Assembly: GCA_963575745.1 (NCBI GenBank)
Contig: CAUYUJ010004729.1
Location: 1-64,000 of the forward strand
Source: Prorocentrum cordatum
Taxonomy: Eukaryota; Sar; Dinophyceae; Prorocentrales; Prorocentraceae
Length of the DNA: 64,000 bases
Reading direction: 5' to 3'
The notes beneath the pieces are model-generated. The model was given only the letters and a program-made list of their open reading frames with translations, did no database searches and was not told the origin of the DNA. This document shows, piece after piece, positions 1 to 10,314 of this stretch; the first letter of the stretch is position 1, and each line of letters starts with the position of its first letter. The position numbers were made by a program, and so were the translations under genes.

Positions 1-890
1 GCAGAACAGGTAGGACAGCAGGAGGAGCAGCAGTACAGGATCCGGCTTGAATAAGGAGCACTTCTCAAACGGGGCTCGGTCGTTCCCTTGGTTTGCATGC
101 GTTCCGCGACCGTTTTTGGGGCGAGCCCCCCTAGTGCTCCTTCGGACTTCGTGGAATTACTTGGACAGACACGGGCTTCGTTCCTTCTTTATCGTTCCTT
201 ATGTCAGGCCGAATACTGTGGGATTTGCAATCGGAGAGGGAGAAGCAGCAGGAGAAAAGGATGAATATCAGGAGGAACAGTAGGAGCAAGCGAAGGATCA
301 GCAGGAGAAACAGCAACAGGAACGGTACAAGGAACATTAACGAATTTGGAGGCGCAGCAAGGAGGAACAGCAGGGGGAAAACCAAAACAACATGAGGCGC
401 AGCAGTAGCAGGGGCAAGAGGAGCACGGAGGAGGAGCACCTGAGCAGCAAGCAGGAGCATCAAAAGGAGCAGCAGGAGGATCGCCGGAGGAAGAGCACGT
501 CAGCATCATGAGGAGCAGAGAAAGAGGGGGACGAGGAGCAGGAGGAGGAGACGCATGAGCAGAGAGAACAATGCAGGAGCAATAGGAAGAGCAGCAAAAG
601 TGGCGGCCAGAAGACCAGCTGGAGGAACAGCAGGAGAAGGCAGGAGCAGCAGGAGAAGGGAGGAGCAGCAGCAGAAACAGCAGGAACATCAGCCGGATAG
701 CAACATGAGGAGCAGGACGAGGAGCAGCAGGAGGAGCAGTAGCAGGAGGAGCAGTAGCAGGAGGAGCAACAGGCGGACCAGCGGGAAAAACAGCAGGAGG
801 ACCAGCAAGACGAACACGGGAGGAGGAGGAGGAGGAGGAGGAGGAGGCGGAGGAGGAGGAGGAGGAGGAGGAGGAGGAGAAGGAGAAGGA
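1..890. repeat. purine-rich GGAGCA low-complexity tract
   Basis: The + strand is dominated by GGA, GCA and AGCAGG words, degenerate at first and becoming a nearly pure GGA run at about 815-890. Open frames on both strands here are Arg/Ser/Gln-rich or Leu/Pro/Ser-rich products of the repeat, not genes. Confidence 0.8.
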
Positions 891-1445
891 ATCCTAGTGG
901 AGGAGGGGCAACGCAGCAGCAGCAGGAGCAGCATCAGCAACACCGCATCCTTGGCGTTCCTGGTGTTCTTGGCGAGCGGGAAACACGCGGTCGCCACAGC
1001 ATGCTTGCTTGTAAGGACCAAAGCATGCCTCCCCGCACCACAACCCGCCCGTGAGCATGGCGTCATACGTGAATGGGAGCCAGCACCACCTACGCATACG
1101 TTCGTTAACGTTGCCGGGGGGGAGGGGGCGACCTCAAAGTCACGGACAGTACGGCCCCGTTTAGTAACAACAAAACTCGTTCTCCCATGAGCAGAGGCTC
1201 CATGGGGACACCTTTTTTTACCCTTCCTAGCCACACCGTTTAGGGTAGATTCTGGGGAACAAATTCGCTTTACCATCCTGGAGCCCTCCTGACACGGGGT
1301 TCTGGGGGAAAGCCCCTGACCTATTTGACAGCCCACCGTGACGAGGTGTTTCGGGGGAGAGTTCCCCAACCCTCGAAAGACTTTCCCCTTGTTGGGAGGG
1401 GGTCCGGGGGGGTCGGGGGAAAAAATCACTCCTAACCCTTTCAAG
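891..1445. other. no gene recognised
   Basis: Mixed-composition sequence with several G-rich and C-rich runs (for example 1380-1430). I see no conserved protein motif, RNA gene or terminal repeat. Confidence 0.5.
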
Positions 1446-1773
1446 ATTAAATTACCGCGGAGCGGCGTGACAGACGGCGAGCGTCAGGCGGCCGGCTGAG
1501 AGTGTGGTCAGCAAGGGAGAACAAGAAATTAAACCACTTACGCGTTTGTTCACCTTTTCCGCGGCTAGAAATTACCGAGAGGGGGGCTAGAATAAACCGC
1601 CCCCGGCCGATTAAATTACCGCGGAGCGGCGTGACAGACGGCGAGCGTCAGGCGGCCGGCTGAGAGTGTGGTCAGCAAGGGAGAACAAGAAATTAAACCA
1701 CTTACGCGTTTGTTCACCTTTTCCGCGGCTAGAAATTACCGAGAGGGGGGCTAGAATAAACCGCCCCCGGCCG
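1446..1773. repeat. 164-bp direct tandem duplication, two copies
   Basis: Copy 1 is 1446-1609 and copy 2 is 1610-1773. Both start ATTAAATTACCGCGG and end CCGCCCCCGGCCG, and by eye they are identical over 164 bp. Identity this high implies a recent duplication or an assembly artefact. No coding signal is visible in the unit. The next 267 bp (1774-2040) are C-rich and hold nothing I recognise. Confidence 0.9.
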
Positions 1774-2040
1774 CCTCTAGCCGCAACAAAACCTCCCCTG
1801 CGGGGGGCGGGCGTCAGGGGGAAAACAGCAAAACCTCCCCCTCCCCCTAAGGGAGATCCAGGTGATTTTAATTTGTTTTCTCCGACCGTAGTATTGTTTC
1901 TATTTTGCCCCCCCGCAGCCCTTCCAGGCCTCCCCCAAACGTTCCCCCCTCTGGGCCCGGGGAAGCCCCTCACAGAAAAACCCTGAGGGAGGGACAGGGG
2001 GGTCTCCGGGGTGGGTCGAGGAGCTACCACGCAGCCCTCC

Positions 2041-2548
2041 GACGATGATGATGATGCTGATGATGATGATGATGATGATGATGACGATGTTGATGTTGAT
2101 GATTATGCTGATGGTAATGATGATGTTGATGCTGCTGCTGATGATGATGATGCTGGTGATGATGATGATGGTGCTGATGCTGGTGAAGGTGGTGGTGGTC
2201 GTAGTGACGGTGATGGTGATGGTGATGATGGTGGTGTTGATGATGATGATGCTGATCATGATGATGATGCTGATGCTGCTGATGATGATGGTGATGGTGA
2301 TGATGATGATGCTGATGATGATGATGATGATGATGATGGCGATCATGATGGTATGATGCTGCTGATGACGATGCTGATGATGGTGGTGGTGGTGGTGGTG
2401 GTGCTGGTTGTAATGATAATGGTGATGATGATGCTGATGCTGATGATGATGACGATGTTGATGTTGATGATGAGCATGATGCTGATGACGACGATGATGA
2501 TGCTGATGATGCTGGTGCTGATGATGATGATGATGATGCTGATCATGC

Positions 2549-2595
<47 letters not shown>

Positions 2596-2599
2596 CTGC

Positions 2600-2634
<35 letters not shown>

Positions 2635-2644
2635 CTGGTGGTGG

Positions 2645-2682
<38 letters not shown>

Positions 2683-2790
2683 CTGATGATGATGATGGTG
2701 GTGGTTGTGGTGATGCTGGTGATGATGGTGGTGGTGCTGATAAGTATGACGACGATAACGACGACGATGAGGATGTTGGTGCTGGTGGTG
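2041..2790. repeat. (GAT)n microsatellite with GCT/GGT interruptions
   Basis: About 750 bp of GATGATGAT with scattered GCT, GGT and GAC triplets. It translates as poly-Asp, poly-Met or poly-Ile/Ser depending on frame, so the long open frames are repeat products. Confidence 0.95.
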
Positions 2791-3000
2791 GGATGGGGAC
2801 GTGCATGCTGCTGCAGCTGCTGATGATGCTGAGGCTGATGATGAGCAGGAGGATCAGGAGGAGGAGGAGGAGGAGGAGGAGGACCAGTGGACTCCAAAAA
2901 GGCATGAACGATGTTGGAATACACCCTCCCTCCAAGCTCCCTCCTCATAGGCCCCTACAACAGTTCATTTCCACTGAGGGAACTGCCTCGTTGGAAGACA

Positions 3001-3190
3001 ACTGTTTGAAGATTCTGAGACATGCCAAAACAATATTCTCGGGATTCCAACGCCACGGATCAACCTGACTGTTGCGTCTTGACGACCTTGAGTCGTGCCA
3101 GAACACCGTTCCTAAGATTTTAACGCAGCGAATCAACGTAACTGTTGCGCCCTCATAATCCTGAGTCGTTCAACCACATCATTTTCCGGG
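3001..3190. repeat. degenerate tandem repeat, about 70-bp unit
   Basis: Three diverged units start at ACTGTTTGAAG (3001), ACTGTTGCGTC (3068) and ACTGTTGCGCC (3141). Each continues with a GAGNCGT...CCAAAACA-like segment and GGATCAAC or GAATCAAC. The unit length is 67-73 bp. Confidence 0.6.
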
Positions 3191-3228
3191 GTGCTGATCA
3201 TGAGCATCCGTGATACCCTTTCAGTTTT

Positions 3229-3560
3229 TTGCATCGAATGTGCGCGGCGCTAAGGCGAGAACCACATTTTGAAAAGGAAACGCCCTCAATCCGTGAAACT
3301 CATGCACATGTTGAAAAACATGTGCGCGGCGAGAGCCACCTTTTGAAAAGGAGCCGCCTTCACTCCGTGAAACTCTGGCAATGTTTAAAACGAATGTGCG
3401 CGGCGCATAGGCGAGAGCATCATTTGGAAAACGACCCGCCCTCAATCCGTGAAGCTTTCCCAGTTTTAAGAACGAAGGTGCGCGGCGCTAAGGCGAGAAT
3501 CACATTTTGAAAATCACCCGCCCTCCATGTGTGAAGCTGTTGTCGTTTTTTAACATCTTC
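3229..3560. repeat. four-copy tandem repeat, about 80-bp unit
   Basis: Units begin with TGCGCGGCG at 3241, 3323, 3397 and 3479 (spacings 82, 74 and 82 bp). Each carries GGCGAGAnnCA, a (C/T)ATTTTGAAAA block, CGCCCTC and CCGTGAA(A/G)CT. Reading frame is not kept between copies, so this is a non-coding minisatellite. Confidence 0.8.
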
Positions 3561-3659
3561 AGGCTCACAAATGGTGAGGCAGTCTCAGGCGAAACGCCTG
3601 GCCCGCCCTACAACTTCCCTCGGGGTGCGACAGGGAGAAGTCATGTATAAGGAAAGACA

Positions 3660-4210
3660 TGGATGAGGAAGAGGATGGAGAAAGAGGAGGATGGTGAGGA
3701 GGATGAGGAGGAGGTGATGGAGAAGGAGGATGAGGATAAGGAAGAGAAGGGGAGGACGAGGACGAGGAGCAGTAACGGCAGCAGGAAAGGGGATGGAGGA
3801 GGTGCGCAGGAGAGAAGATGCGGCGGAGAAGGATGGAGCAGGAAGATGCGCTGGAGGCTAACGCCCTCACGCCTGGGTGGGCCATCCCGACGCTTCCTGG
3901 TAGGCCGAGGGGGGCCGGCGGTCCATCAAAGACAAGGGCGGCGGGGCGCTCGCGGCTGCCTTGGAGGTCCGTCTCCTCTCCCGCTCCCCCCCCCCCATCC
4001 CCCCCCCCATCCTCCTCCTTATTTTCCTCCTCCTCCTCCTCCTCCTCCTCCTCCTCCTCCTCCTCCTCCTCCTCCTCCTCCTCCTCCCCCTCCTCCCCCC
4101 CCTCCTCCCCCTCCTCCCCCTCCTCCTCCCCCTCCTCCTCCTCCTCCCCATCCTCCTTCTCCCCCTCCTCCGCCTCCTCCCCCTCCTCCTCCCCTCCCTC
4201 CCCTCCTCGA
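3660..4210. repeat. GGA-rich tract followed by (CCT)n, inverted microsatellite pair
   Basis: The + strand is GGA-rich at about 3663-3840 and becomes (CCT)n at about 4015-4205. The two tracts are complementary and could fold together. Proline, leucine, glutamate and glycine homopolymer frames here are repeat products. Confidence 0.85.
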
Positions 4211-4322
4211 GGGTCGGACTTCGAGCCTCTCTGCGGGGGGGGTTTGGCGCCCTCCTCCCCCCTCGGTTTTGGGTTGGGTTTGGGGCCCCCACGCCTCTTC
4301 TGCACTCCAGGCGAGGCTTAAG

Positions 4323-4528
4323 TCGGGGGAGCGTAAGACCCGGGTTTGCCAGGACTCGGGTTCGCCATCGTTTTTTGACGACCGCGCCTCGGATTTTGAC
4401 GAGGAGGAGTCTCGTGGGATGTCTGCAGCGGGAGGCCTCGTCAAAATGCAGGCTCGGCCTCGTCATTTTTTTGACGACCTCGTCGGGGATTTCCGAGTCC
4501 CCTGTACCCAAGTCTTACATCCCCCTGA
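4323..4528. mobile_element. MITE family A, copy 1 (206 bp)
   Basis: Inverted ends: TCGGGGGAGCGTAAGACCCG on the left, and the reverse complement of the right end reads TCAGGGGGATGTAAGACTTG. The direct repeat TTAAG flanks it (4318-4322 and 4529-4533). A 206-bp copy lies at 56690-56895 with a different 5-bp flank, TTTTG. The interior has further fold-back pairs such as TTTTGACGAGG and CCTCGTCAAAA, so the whole element can form a long hairpin. It sits inside MITE family C copy 1. No ORF belongs to it. Confidence 0.9.
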
Positions 4529-4605
4529 TTAAGAGAAAACCCAGGTTTTCGGCCAGGGTCTCGCTTACTCTTAAAGGTTTCAATGTACATCCTAACATTG
4601 GAATG

Positions 4606-4783
4606 CTCCAGATCTCGTAATAAAGGGCGGGGGGTCTCGTTTCGAGGGGGGTCTCTTCCAGGCTGACTTGGAGGGCCTGGGGGATCTGGGGACGACGTTT
4701 TGGAGGGTTCTCCCAGGGGGGAGGTCTGAAATGGCTTGTCTTGGAGGGTCCAGACCCGCTCCCTTTTATTACGAAATCTGGAG
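4606..4783. mobile_element. MITE family B, copy 1 (178 bp)
   Basis: Terminal inverted repeat of about 25 bp: CTCCAGATCTCGTAATAAAG on the left, and the right end reads ...CTTTTATTACGAAATCTGGAG. The flanks are TG on the left and TA on the right. A copy in opposite orientation is at 42211-42389. It interrupts family C copy 1; the intact family C element at 5771-5935 serves as the empty site. Confidence 0.9.
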
Positions 4784-4863
4784 TAGACATTCTGGGTTTG
4801 ATTGCAAACTCTGAGACTGCGAATTTCTTAACCCATGATTTCTAGAGCATTTCACAGGGTGTA

Positions 4864-5224
4864 CGGTTGGGTGGGCGCCCTCGAGGGTCGGACTTCAGGC
4901 CTCTGCGGTTGGGTTGGGTTGGCGCCCCCGTCCTTCCACTTCGCCTTTTTGGGTCTCCAGGGAGGCCTTCGTCGCCATGGCTGGATTCGCCTGGAGATCT
5001 TGTTCGGAGTGCGCTCGGGAGACGTCCTGGGGGATAGCGGTATCGGTATTTCGCATGTGTTTCTCCCTGCCTTCCCTCCCTCTCTCCTTGTCCGATCTTC
5101 CCTGCAGCCTCCTTGCTCCTCCTCGAAAGTCCGCCTCCCTCCTCCCTCCCTGGAAGTCTTCCTTCCTCCTCAATTCTCGGAGGTCCTTCTCCCTCCTCCC
5201 TCCTCTTCCGATCCTCGAGGATCG
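4864..5224. other. partial duplicate of 4204-4290, then pyrimidine-rich tract
   Basis: CTCGAGGGTCGGACTTC and the GGTTGGGTTGG...GGCGCCC context at 4878-4940 repeat the sequence at 4206-4290, on the other side of the MITE nest. From about 5060 to 5225 it becomes a CCT/TCC-rich tract leading into the reverse-transcriptase remnant. Confidence 0.5.
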
Positions 5225-8099
5225 ATGAGACTGGCCCCAGACTCGCAGCAGACGGAAGATACCATGCGCTCCAAGTTCCCGGCCGCGCCAGCCTCCCAGC
5301 GCGGCTCTCAACGCCCGCCGGCGCCGCTGGCCAACGAACTGACTGATGAAGGAGTGGCGGCGGCAATCCGGAGCTTCAGCAGAGGCGCGGCGTCGGGCCC
5401 ATCCGGCCACAGACCCGACTTCTACAAGCAGGTGGTGGGGGAGAAGGGCGACAGACCGGGTTGCGCCATCCTGGCGGGCATTTGCAATCTACTTGCAGAC
5501 GGACGGGCCCCGAAACAGCCGCGGGCTGACCTCGGAGGCGCCCGGGGCACGGCTTTGCGGAAGACGGCGAAAGACGGCAGCGATGATGCCAGGCCAGTGT
5601 GCTCCGGGGAGGCCATCCGCAGAGCGGTAGGCAAGGCGCTGCTGGCCACGGAGCTCAACGCGCTCCGGGCTCGTCTGCAGCCTCTCCAGCTGGCCGTGGG
5701 CGTCCGTGCCGGGGCAGAGGCGATGCCGCACATGGCGCGTCAGTGGCGTGACGAGTACAAGGGGGACGTACACCTTAGGCGATGCTTAAGAAAACTTAAA
5801 TTTTCGGCCAGAGTCTCGATTATTCTTAGCGTTTCAATGTAAATCTTAAGATTTTGATAGAAATTTTGGGTTCTTATTCAAGTTCTGAGACCATGAATTT
5901 CTTAACCCATGATTTCTTAACCATTTCGCGTGGTGTAGACCGCATCATGTTGAACAGCGACCAGGCCAACGCCCACAACGAGGTGGACAGACACACCTTT
6001 CTGACCTGGATGCGCGAAGTGGTCCTTGGAGTCGTGCGGTGGCTCGAGTACATCTACCCCGCAGAGACACCCGCGCTGGTGTTCTACAGAGGGAGGACCA
6101 TTCACAGCGCGTCGGGGGGGGGCAGCAAGGATGCCCGCTCATCGGGGCATGCCACGCAGTGGTCCAGAGGATGTTGAACGAGTCGCTCGGGTTGGTCCCC
6201 GTGCCGGTCGGCACGGCAGTGCAGCTACCTGTACTGGACCCCCCAGTCGCTCTCGACATGGCCCCCGGCTTCGCCGACGACTCACTCATCGCCGGGCCTT
6301 CTGTAGAGGTCCTCCGAGCTCTCAAGCACCTCAAAGTTGTGATGCCAGGGACAGGCCTTCGCTTCTCCGCCTTGCAGGTGATCCCGGCCGCCGGGGCACG
6401 GAACACGGTTGACTTCACAGAGTTCGTGGCCTTAGGGTGCGACGTCTTTGCAGATGGGAACTGCGAGGTGCTCAAGTCCCCAGTGGGCGACGACGCGCAC
6501 TGCCGGGCCTTCTGCGCAAAGCAGGTGCAGAAGCAGCAGGGCATCATCCAGTTCCTGGCAGACCTCCAGGACCCGCAGGTGACGCACTTCTTGTTGGCAC
6601 ACAGCGTGAACGCGGGCCGGATGAACTATCTGGCGCGCACCACGCCGGCCAGGCATCTGGGCGACGAGGCGCGGCGCTACGACGAGAGCGTGCGCGAGGC
6701 GGCAGCTGCTGCTGTGAACCAGCGCTGGTCTGACAGGCAGCGCGAGCAGGCTTCCTTCAAGGCCTCGGCTGGTGGCCTCGGCCTGCGAACAATCTCTGTC
6801 GAGATGGATGCGGCCTGGGCCTACGTCGGCTCGCGCGCGCTGACACGCGACCTGTGCGCGATGATCCGGCCAGGCCACCAGTGGGGCGACGACGTCGCGG
6901 GTGCCCCGCTGGCGGGCGCGGTGTCCAGGATCACGGCCTCCGCCGGGGCCGAGGTCTTCGCAGTCGACTCACGGCATGCCTTGACCCAGACGCACTTCGG
7001 GGACGCGCTCCGGAACAAAGCGGTGGTCGCGTGGAGAGACGCAGGGCCGCCGGCAGACGGAACGCGGCTGAACGCGTTATCTGCGCGAGGAGCGGGCGCC
7101 TTGTGCGAGCTCACCCCATCCAAGACACTTGACATGCAACTCACTGCGAGCCAGTTTGCCGACAACGTCGCGCTCCGGCTCGGTGTCGATGTCTTGGATG
7201 CGGGGTCCACCTGTCCTTTGTGCGGGGTTGCCTTGGACGCTCAGGGAATCCACTGCCTCTCCTGCATGGGGGGCCCTGAAACCACGGGCACTCACAACGG
7301 CATTCGCGACGTCCTCCACGACTGCGCGTGCCGAGGCGGACTGCGACCGCAGTCCGAGGTCCCCGGCTTGCTCCAGGAGGGCCCAGAGGCGCCGCCAGAC
7401 CAGCGCAGGCCAGCCGACGTCCTCGCGATCCCACACTTGGCTTTGGCGACGCACCTTCCCGACGGCAGCCGTGCGGTCCGGGCAGAAAAGGTGTGCTTTG
7501 ACTTCGCAGTCATCAACGCGCTGGGGCCGGGCCATTGGGCGGACACCGCACTGGCCGCCGGGCTCCCGTCCGAGACCTACGACGAGGAGAAACGGAGGCG
7601 GGGCCAGACCGAGGAGAGGTGCCGCGCACAGGGCCTGGCCTTCCGGCCCGTTGTCCTCGAGCAGCAGGGCGGCATGGGCAAGGGCGCGGGCGCGGCCTTC
7701 CGGGCCGTCGCAGCAGCGGTAGCCGGGAAGGAGGTGCGGGAGCAGTCAACCGTGCGCCGGGAGATGCTCCAGCGCGTGGCGACCTACTCGCCCTGGGCTG
7801 CGCTGCGCGGATCGAGAGTCGGCGGGCCAGAGCCCGCGCAGGGCGAGCTGCGTGGGCGGCGGCTGCGGCGGCTGTCGCGCGCGAGCCGGCGCACGAGGAC
7901 GGTGAGTGAGACGCCGCGCAGCCGCGCCCTAGCGGGCTGGCGGCCGCGTGACCTGTGTCGCCGTCGTCGTTCCCCTCCCTCTCCTCCTCCTCCTCCTCCT
8001 CATCCTCCTCCTCCTCCTCCTCCTCCTCCTCCTCCTAATCCGGCCGCTGCTCTGTGGAGTCTTCTTCCCGCCGGAATGGAAGGCGGCAATTTGTCCTGA
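5225..8099 (+). pseudogene. non-LTR reverse transcriptase with restriction-like endonuclease C-terminus, broken
   Basis: This is a decayed retrotransposon polymerase. The first part (5225-5770, frame 2) reads like the fingers region: a GAASGPSGHRP-type motif, an ILAGICNLLADG-like helix and an RPVCSGEAIRR-like block. The MITE at 5771-5935 then interrupts it. The frame resumes with motif A (SDQANAHNEV; putative catalytic Asp codon 5959-5961). A run of nine G at 6114-6122 marks a frameshift, after which the frame reads QQGCPL (motif B) and FADD (motif C, 6270-6281). Near the C-terminus are a CPLC...HCLSC zinc knuckle (about 7213-7266) and RRPADV...DFAV, the layout of the PD-(D/E)XK-like endonuclease found in a widespread class of eukaryotic reverse transcriptases. 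The start is uncertain: the first ATG after the pyrimidine tract was taken. The last 50 codons run into a CCT microsatellite and may not belong. Confidence 0.8.
5771..5935. mobile_element. MITE family C, intact copy (165 bp), in reverse-transcriptase frame
   Basis: Imperfect terminal inverted repeats: CACCTTAGGCGATGCTTAAG on the left; the right end reverse-complements to CACCACGCGAAATGGTTAAG. It is flanked by TA on both sides (5769-5770 and 5936-5937). Dropping the element plus one TA joins a GTA codon to GAC in the same reading frame, giving an uninterrupted GDVDRIML. The pre-insertion site can therefore be inferred exactly. AT-rich compared with the host ORF; no ORF of its own. Confidence 0.92.
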
Positions 8100-8500
8100 T
8101 GCGCTGACGCACGGGTGCTCTTCTTGGCCCGCTTTCTTTCTTGCCTTGGCTTTGGCTCTCGGTTCCCCCCCCTCTCCTCTTCCTTCCTCTCCGTGCTCCC
8201 CCCCTTGCCCTTGTGCTCTCTCGCCCTTGTGTTGCTTCCTTGCCCTTGTGTGTGCTGTGCTCTCCCTTTCTCTCTCCCTGCTTGGCTCCCCCCCCCGTCC
8301 CCCCGTCCCTCCGTCCGTCGGCCCGGTCTGCCCTTTCCGGTCGTCCCCCCTCCCTTTCCCCCTCTTGCTCCTCGGTTCCTCGCTCTCCGGCCCGTTCCTG
8401 TTCCTTTCTTGGCCCGCTTTTCTTTGTCGGCCCGCCCCGTGGTCCGAATAAGAGTTGCGGCGGCCCGCGCTGCCACGCTGACGGGCCCCCCCCCCTCCCT
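7975..8500. repeat. (CCT)n microsatellite and pyrimidine-rich tract
   Basis: Pure CCT at about 7978-8036, then about 450 bp rich in CCC, CTC and TTG words, giving Leu/Pro/Ser frames on + and Arg/Gly frames on -. No gene signal. Confidence 0.8.
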
Positions 8501-9120
8501 CTGGCTTTTGGCCGGGGCGGCGGGGCAGGACAGGTGACGCGCCATCAGCAGCCCATCCTACCTCGCCACGTTAGGCCCTGTCGCGCCCCGAAACCGAGAG
8601 TAAGTGAGAATGCATTGCCGCGTTGACGTGGCGGCGACTCCAGTGCGGGCGCTCAAGGTTAAACGCCGCTTCGGCCGATGTCGAACGGTCTGCGCTATCG
8701 GAAGCCAGCATCCTCTATCCGAATCTCCATCCCCATCCCTATCCAGACTCCCACCATCTCAGCACCCCAGCTGGGGATATACCCCATCGAAACCCGACGC
8801 AAATAGCCGATTCAAATCTAGGAGGGCAAATCGGCCAGCGATGCCCAGGCCACGCCCATGGGGATAGGGGTCGGTCTAACGATCTCAGGAAAGCTGCGCT
8901 CGTTCAAGCGTGAGCGGTCCGCGCGGTGTCAGAAGCAAACGCGTAGGTTGCCATGGCAGGCACCAGCCGCATACGTAGGTTTTTGGGCCCCTTTTCTTGG
9001 GGACGTCTCTGGGCCTCCTGAGACCTTTCGGAGGCCTCCGGCGACCTCCCTGTTCCTCCACTCTCTTCCGTCCTCTTCCCTCATCCCTTCATTCTCCCGA
9101 CTGCATGCTTTTCCCGTCCT
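8501..9120. other. no gene recognised
   Basis: Mixed sequence without long repeats. Open frames up to 113 codons overlap in several frames and show no motif. Confidence 0.5.
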
Positions 9121-9560
9121 AAATGGGTGGCGCGGACGCATGGGAACGCCGCCAGTGGAGCCTTCGGTCGAGCTCCCTATGAGGCCACGAAGCGTGTGAA
9201 ATGTGTGTCAAAAAAAGTGGCGCGGACGCATGGTAACGTCGCCACTGGAGCCTTCGGTGGAGCCCCCTACGGGACCACGAACTGTGTGAGGGGTGTGCCG
9301 GAATGGCTGGCGCGGACGCGTGTGCACGTCGCCACTGGGGCCTTGGGTGGACCTCCTTATGGGGCCACGAACCGTGTGAGGGGTGTGCCGAAATGGGTGG
9401 CGCGGACGCATGGGAACGTCGCCGCGGTGGCATCGGCGGAGCTCCTTATGGGGCCACGACCCGTGTGAGGGGTGTGCCAAAATGTGGCGGCGCCACTGCG
9501 ATTTGCGCCACCGGGGTCTCAGGTGGAGCTCCCTATGGGGCCCCGAGAGAGGCGTGATGG
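9121..9560 (+). repeat. 90-bp tandem repeat array, forward orientation
   Basis: About five units with GTGGCGCGGACGCATGG starting near 9127, 9217, 9307 and 9397, spaced exactly 90 bp, with a degraded last unit. Each holds CGTCGCC(A/G)C, CCTTCGGTGGAG, CTCCCTATGGGGCCACGA and GTGTGAGGGGTGTGCC. The same unit appears reverse-complemented at 10315-11130. Confidence 0.9.
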
Positions 9561-9574
9561 GTGTGTAGAAATGT

Positions 9575-9884
9575 GTGTCGATGGTGGTGACGATAACGGC
9601 GATACTGATGTGGATGGCAATGATGGTGATGATGACGAAAATGGTGGTGATGACGCTGATGCTGCTTATGATGACGAACGATGATGATGCTATCGATGAT
9701 GATGATGCTGCTGATGATGCTGATGCTGATGATGATGCGATAATGATGACGATGATGATGCTGATGATGATGATGATGATGAGGATGATGATGGTGATGG
9801 TGATGACGATGATGCTGATGATGATGACGATGGTGGTGGTGTTGGTGGTGCTGATGATGATGATGATGATGATGATGCTGATGC

Positions 9885-9960
<76 letters not shown>
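9575..9960. repeat. (GAT)n microsatellite
   Basis: Degenerate GAT/GCT at 9575-9860, then nearly pure GAT to 9960. It lies between the two opposed 90-bp arrays. Confidence 0.95.
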
Positions 9961-9961
<1 letters not shown>

Positions 9962-10314
9962 GGAGGAGGATGGAGGGGGGCAGGAGAGGAGAGGAACGCA
10001 GGGCGCTGTCTTTTCAAAAAGAGGTAGTGAAAACCGAGAAAGTGCTGCCATTGGAGTGCTCGCGCGCATCCCAACCCCTCAACGGGTTTGTGGGGGGTCT
10101 GAGGCTCTTGTGCGCGCTACGCGGTGCCCGTGACCTGGACCCCCCACCTTGCCTCGGCTGCGCCCGAGAGTCATCTCCCTCCTTGCCTTCACCCCGGCGG
10201 TGCCCCCTTAGACGGGGGAAAGCGCATCGCTGCGCGACCGATCCTTCGTCGTGCGCGCCGCGCGCGGGGGTCGCGCTGCGCGCACTGGTCGCTTTGCGAC
10301 CTCCGTGACGGTGG
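9961..10314. other. spacer with a dispersed CG-rich segment
   Basis: No gene recognised. CGCGCGGGGGTCGCGCT followed by a GCTTTGCGACCTCCG-like end (about 10258-10308) recurs as CGCGCGGGGGTCGCGCTTCG...GCTATGCGACATCCG at about 11294-11347, bracketing the inverted array. Confidence 0.55.

Larger units (their letters stand above)
4303..4861. mobile_element. MITE family C, copy 1, interrupted by two other MITEs
   Basis: Once the two insertions at 4323-4528 and 4606-4783 are set aside, what is left matches the intact element at 5771-5935. Shared blocks are TTTTCGGCCAG(A/G)GTCTCG, a TTTCAATGTA block, TTCTGAGAC-like sequence and AATTTCTTAACCCATGATTTC. The left end (CACTCCAGGCGAGGCTTAAG) and right end (GAGCATTTCACAGGGTG) are decayed terminal inverted repeats. 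The right flank is TA (4862-4863) and the left flank is TG (4301-4302), fitting a TA target. It is non-coding and presumably was mobilised in trans by an unknown transposase. Confidence 0.8.
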
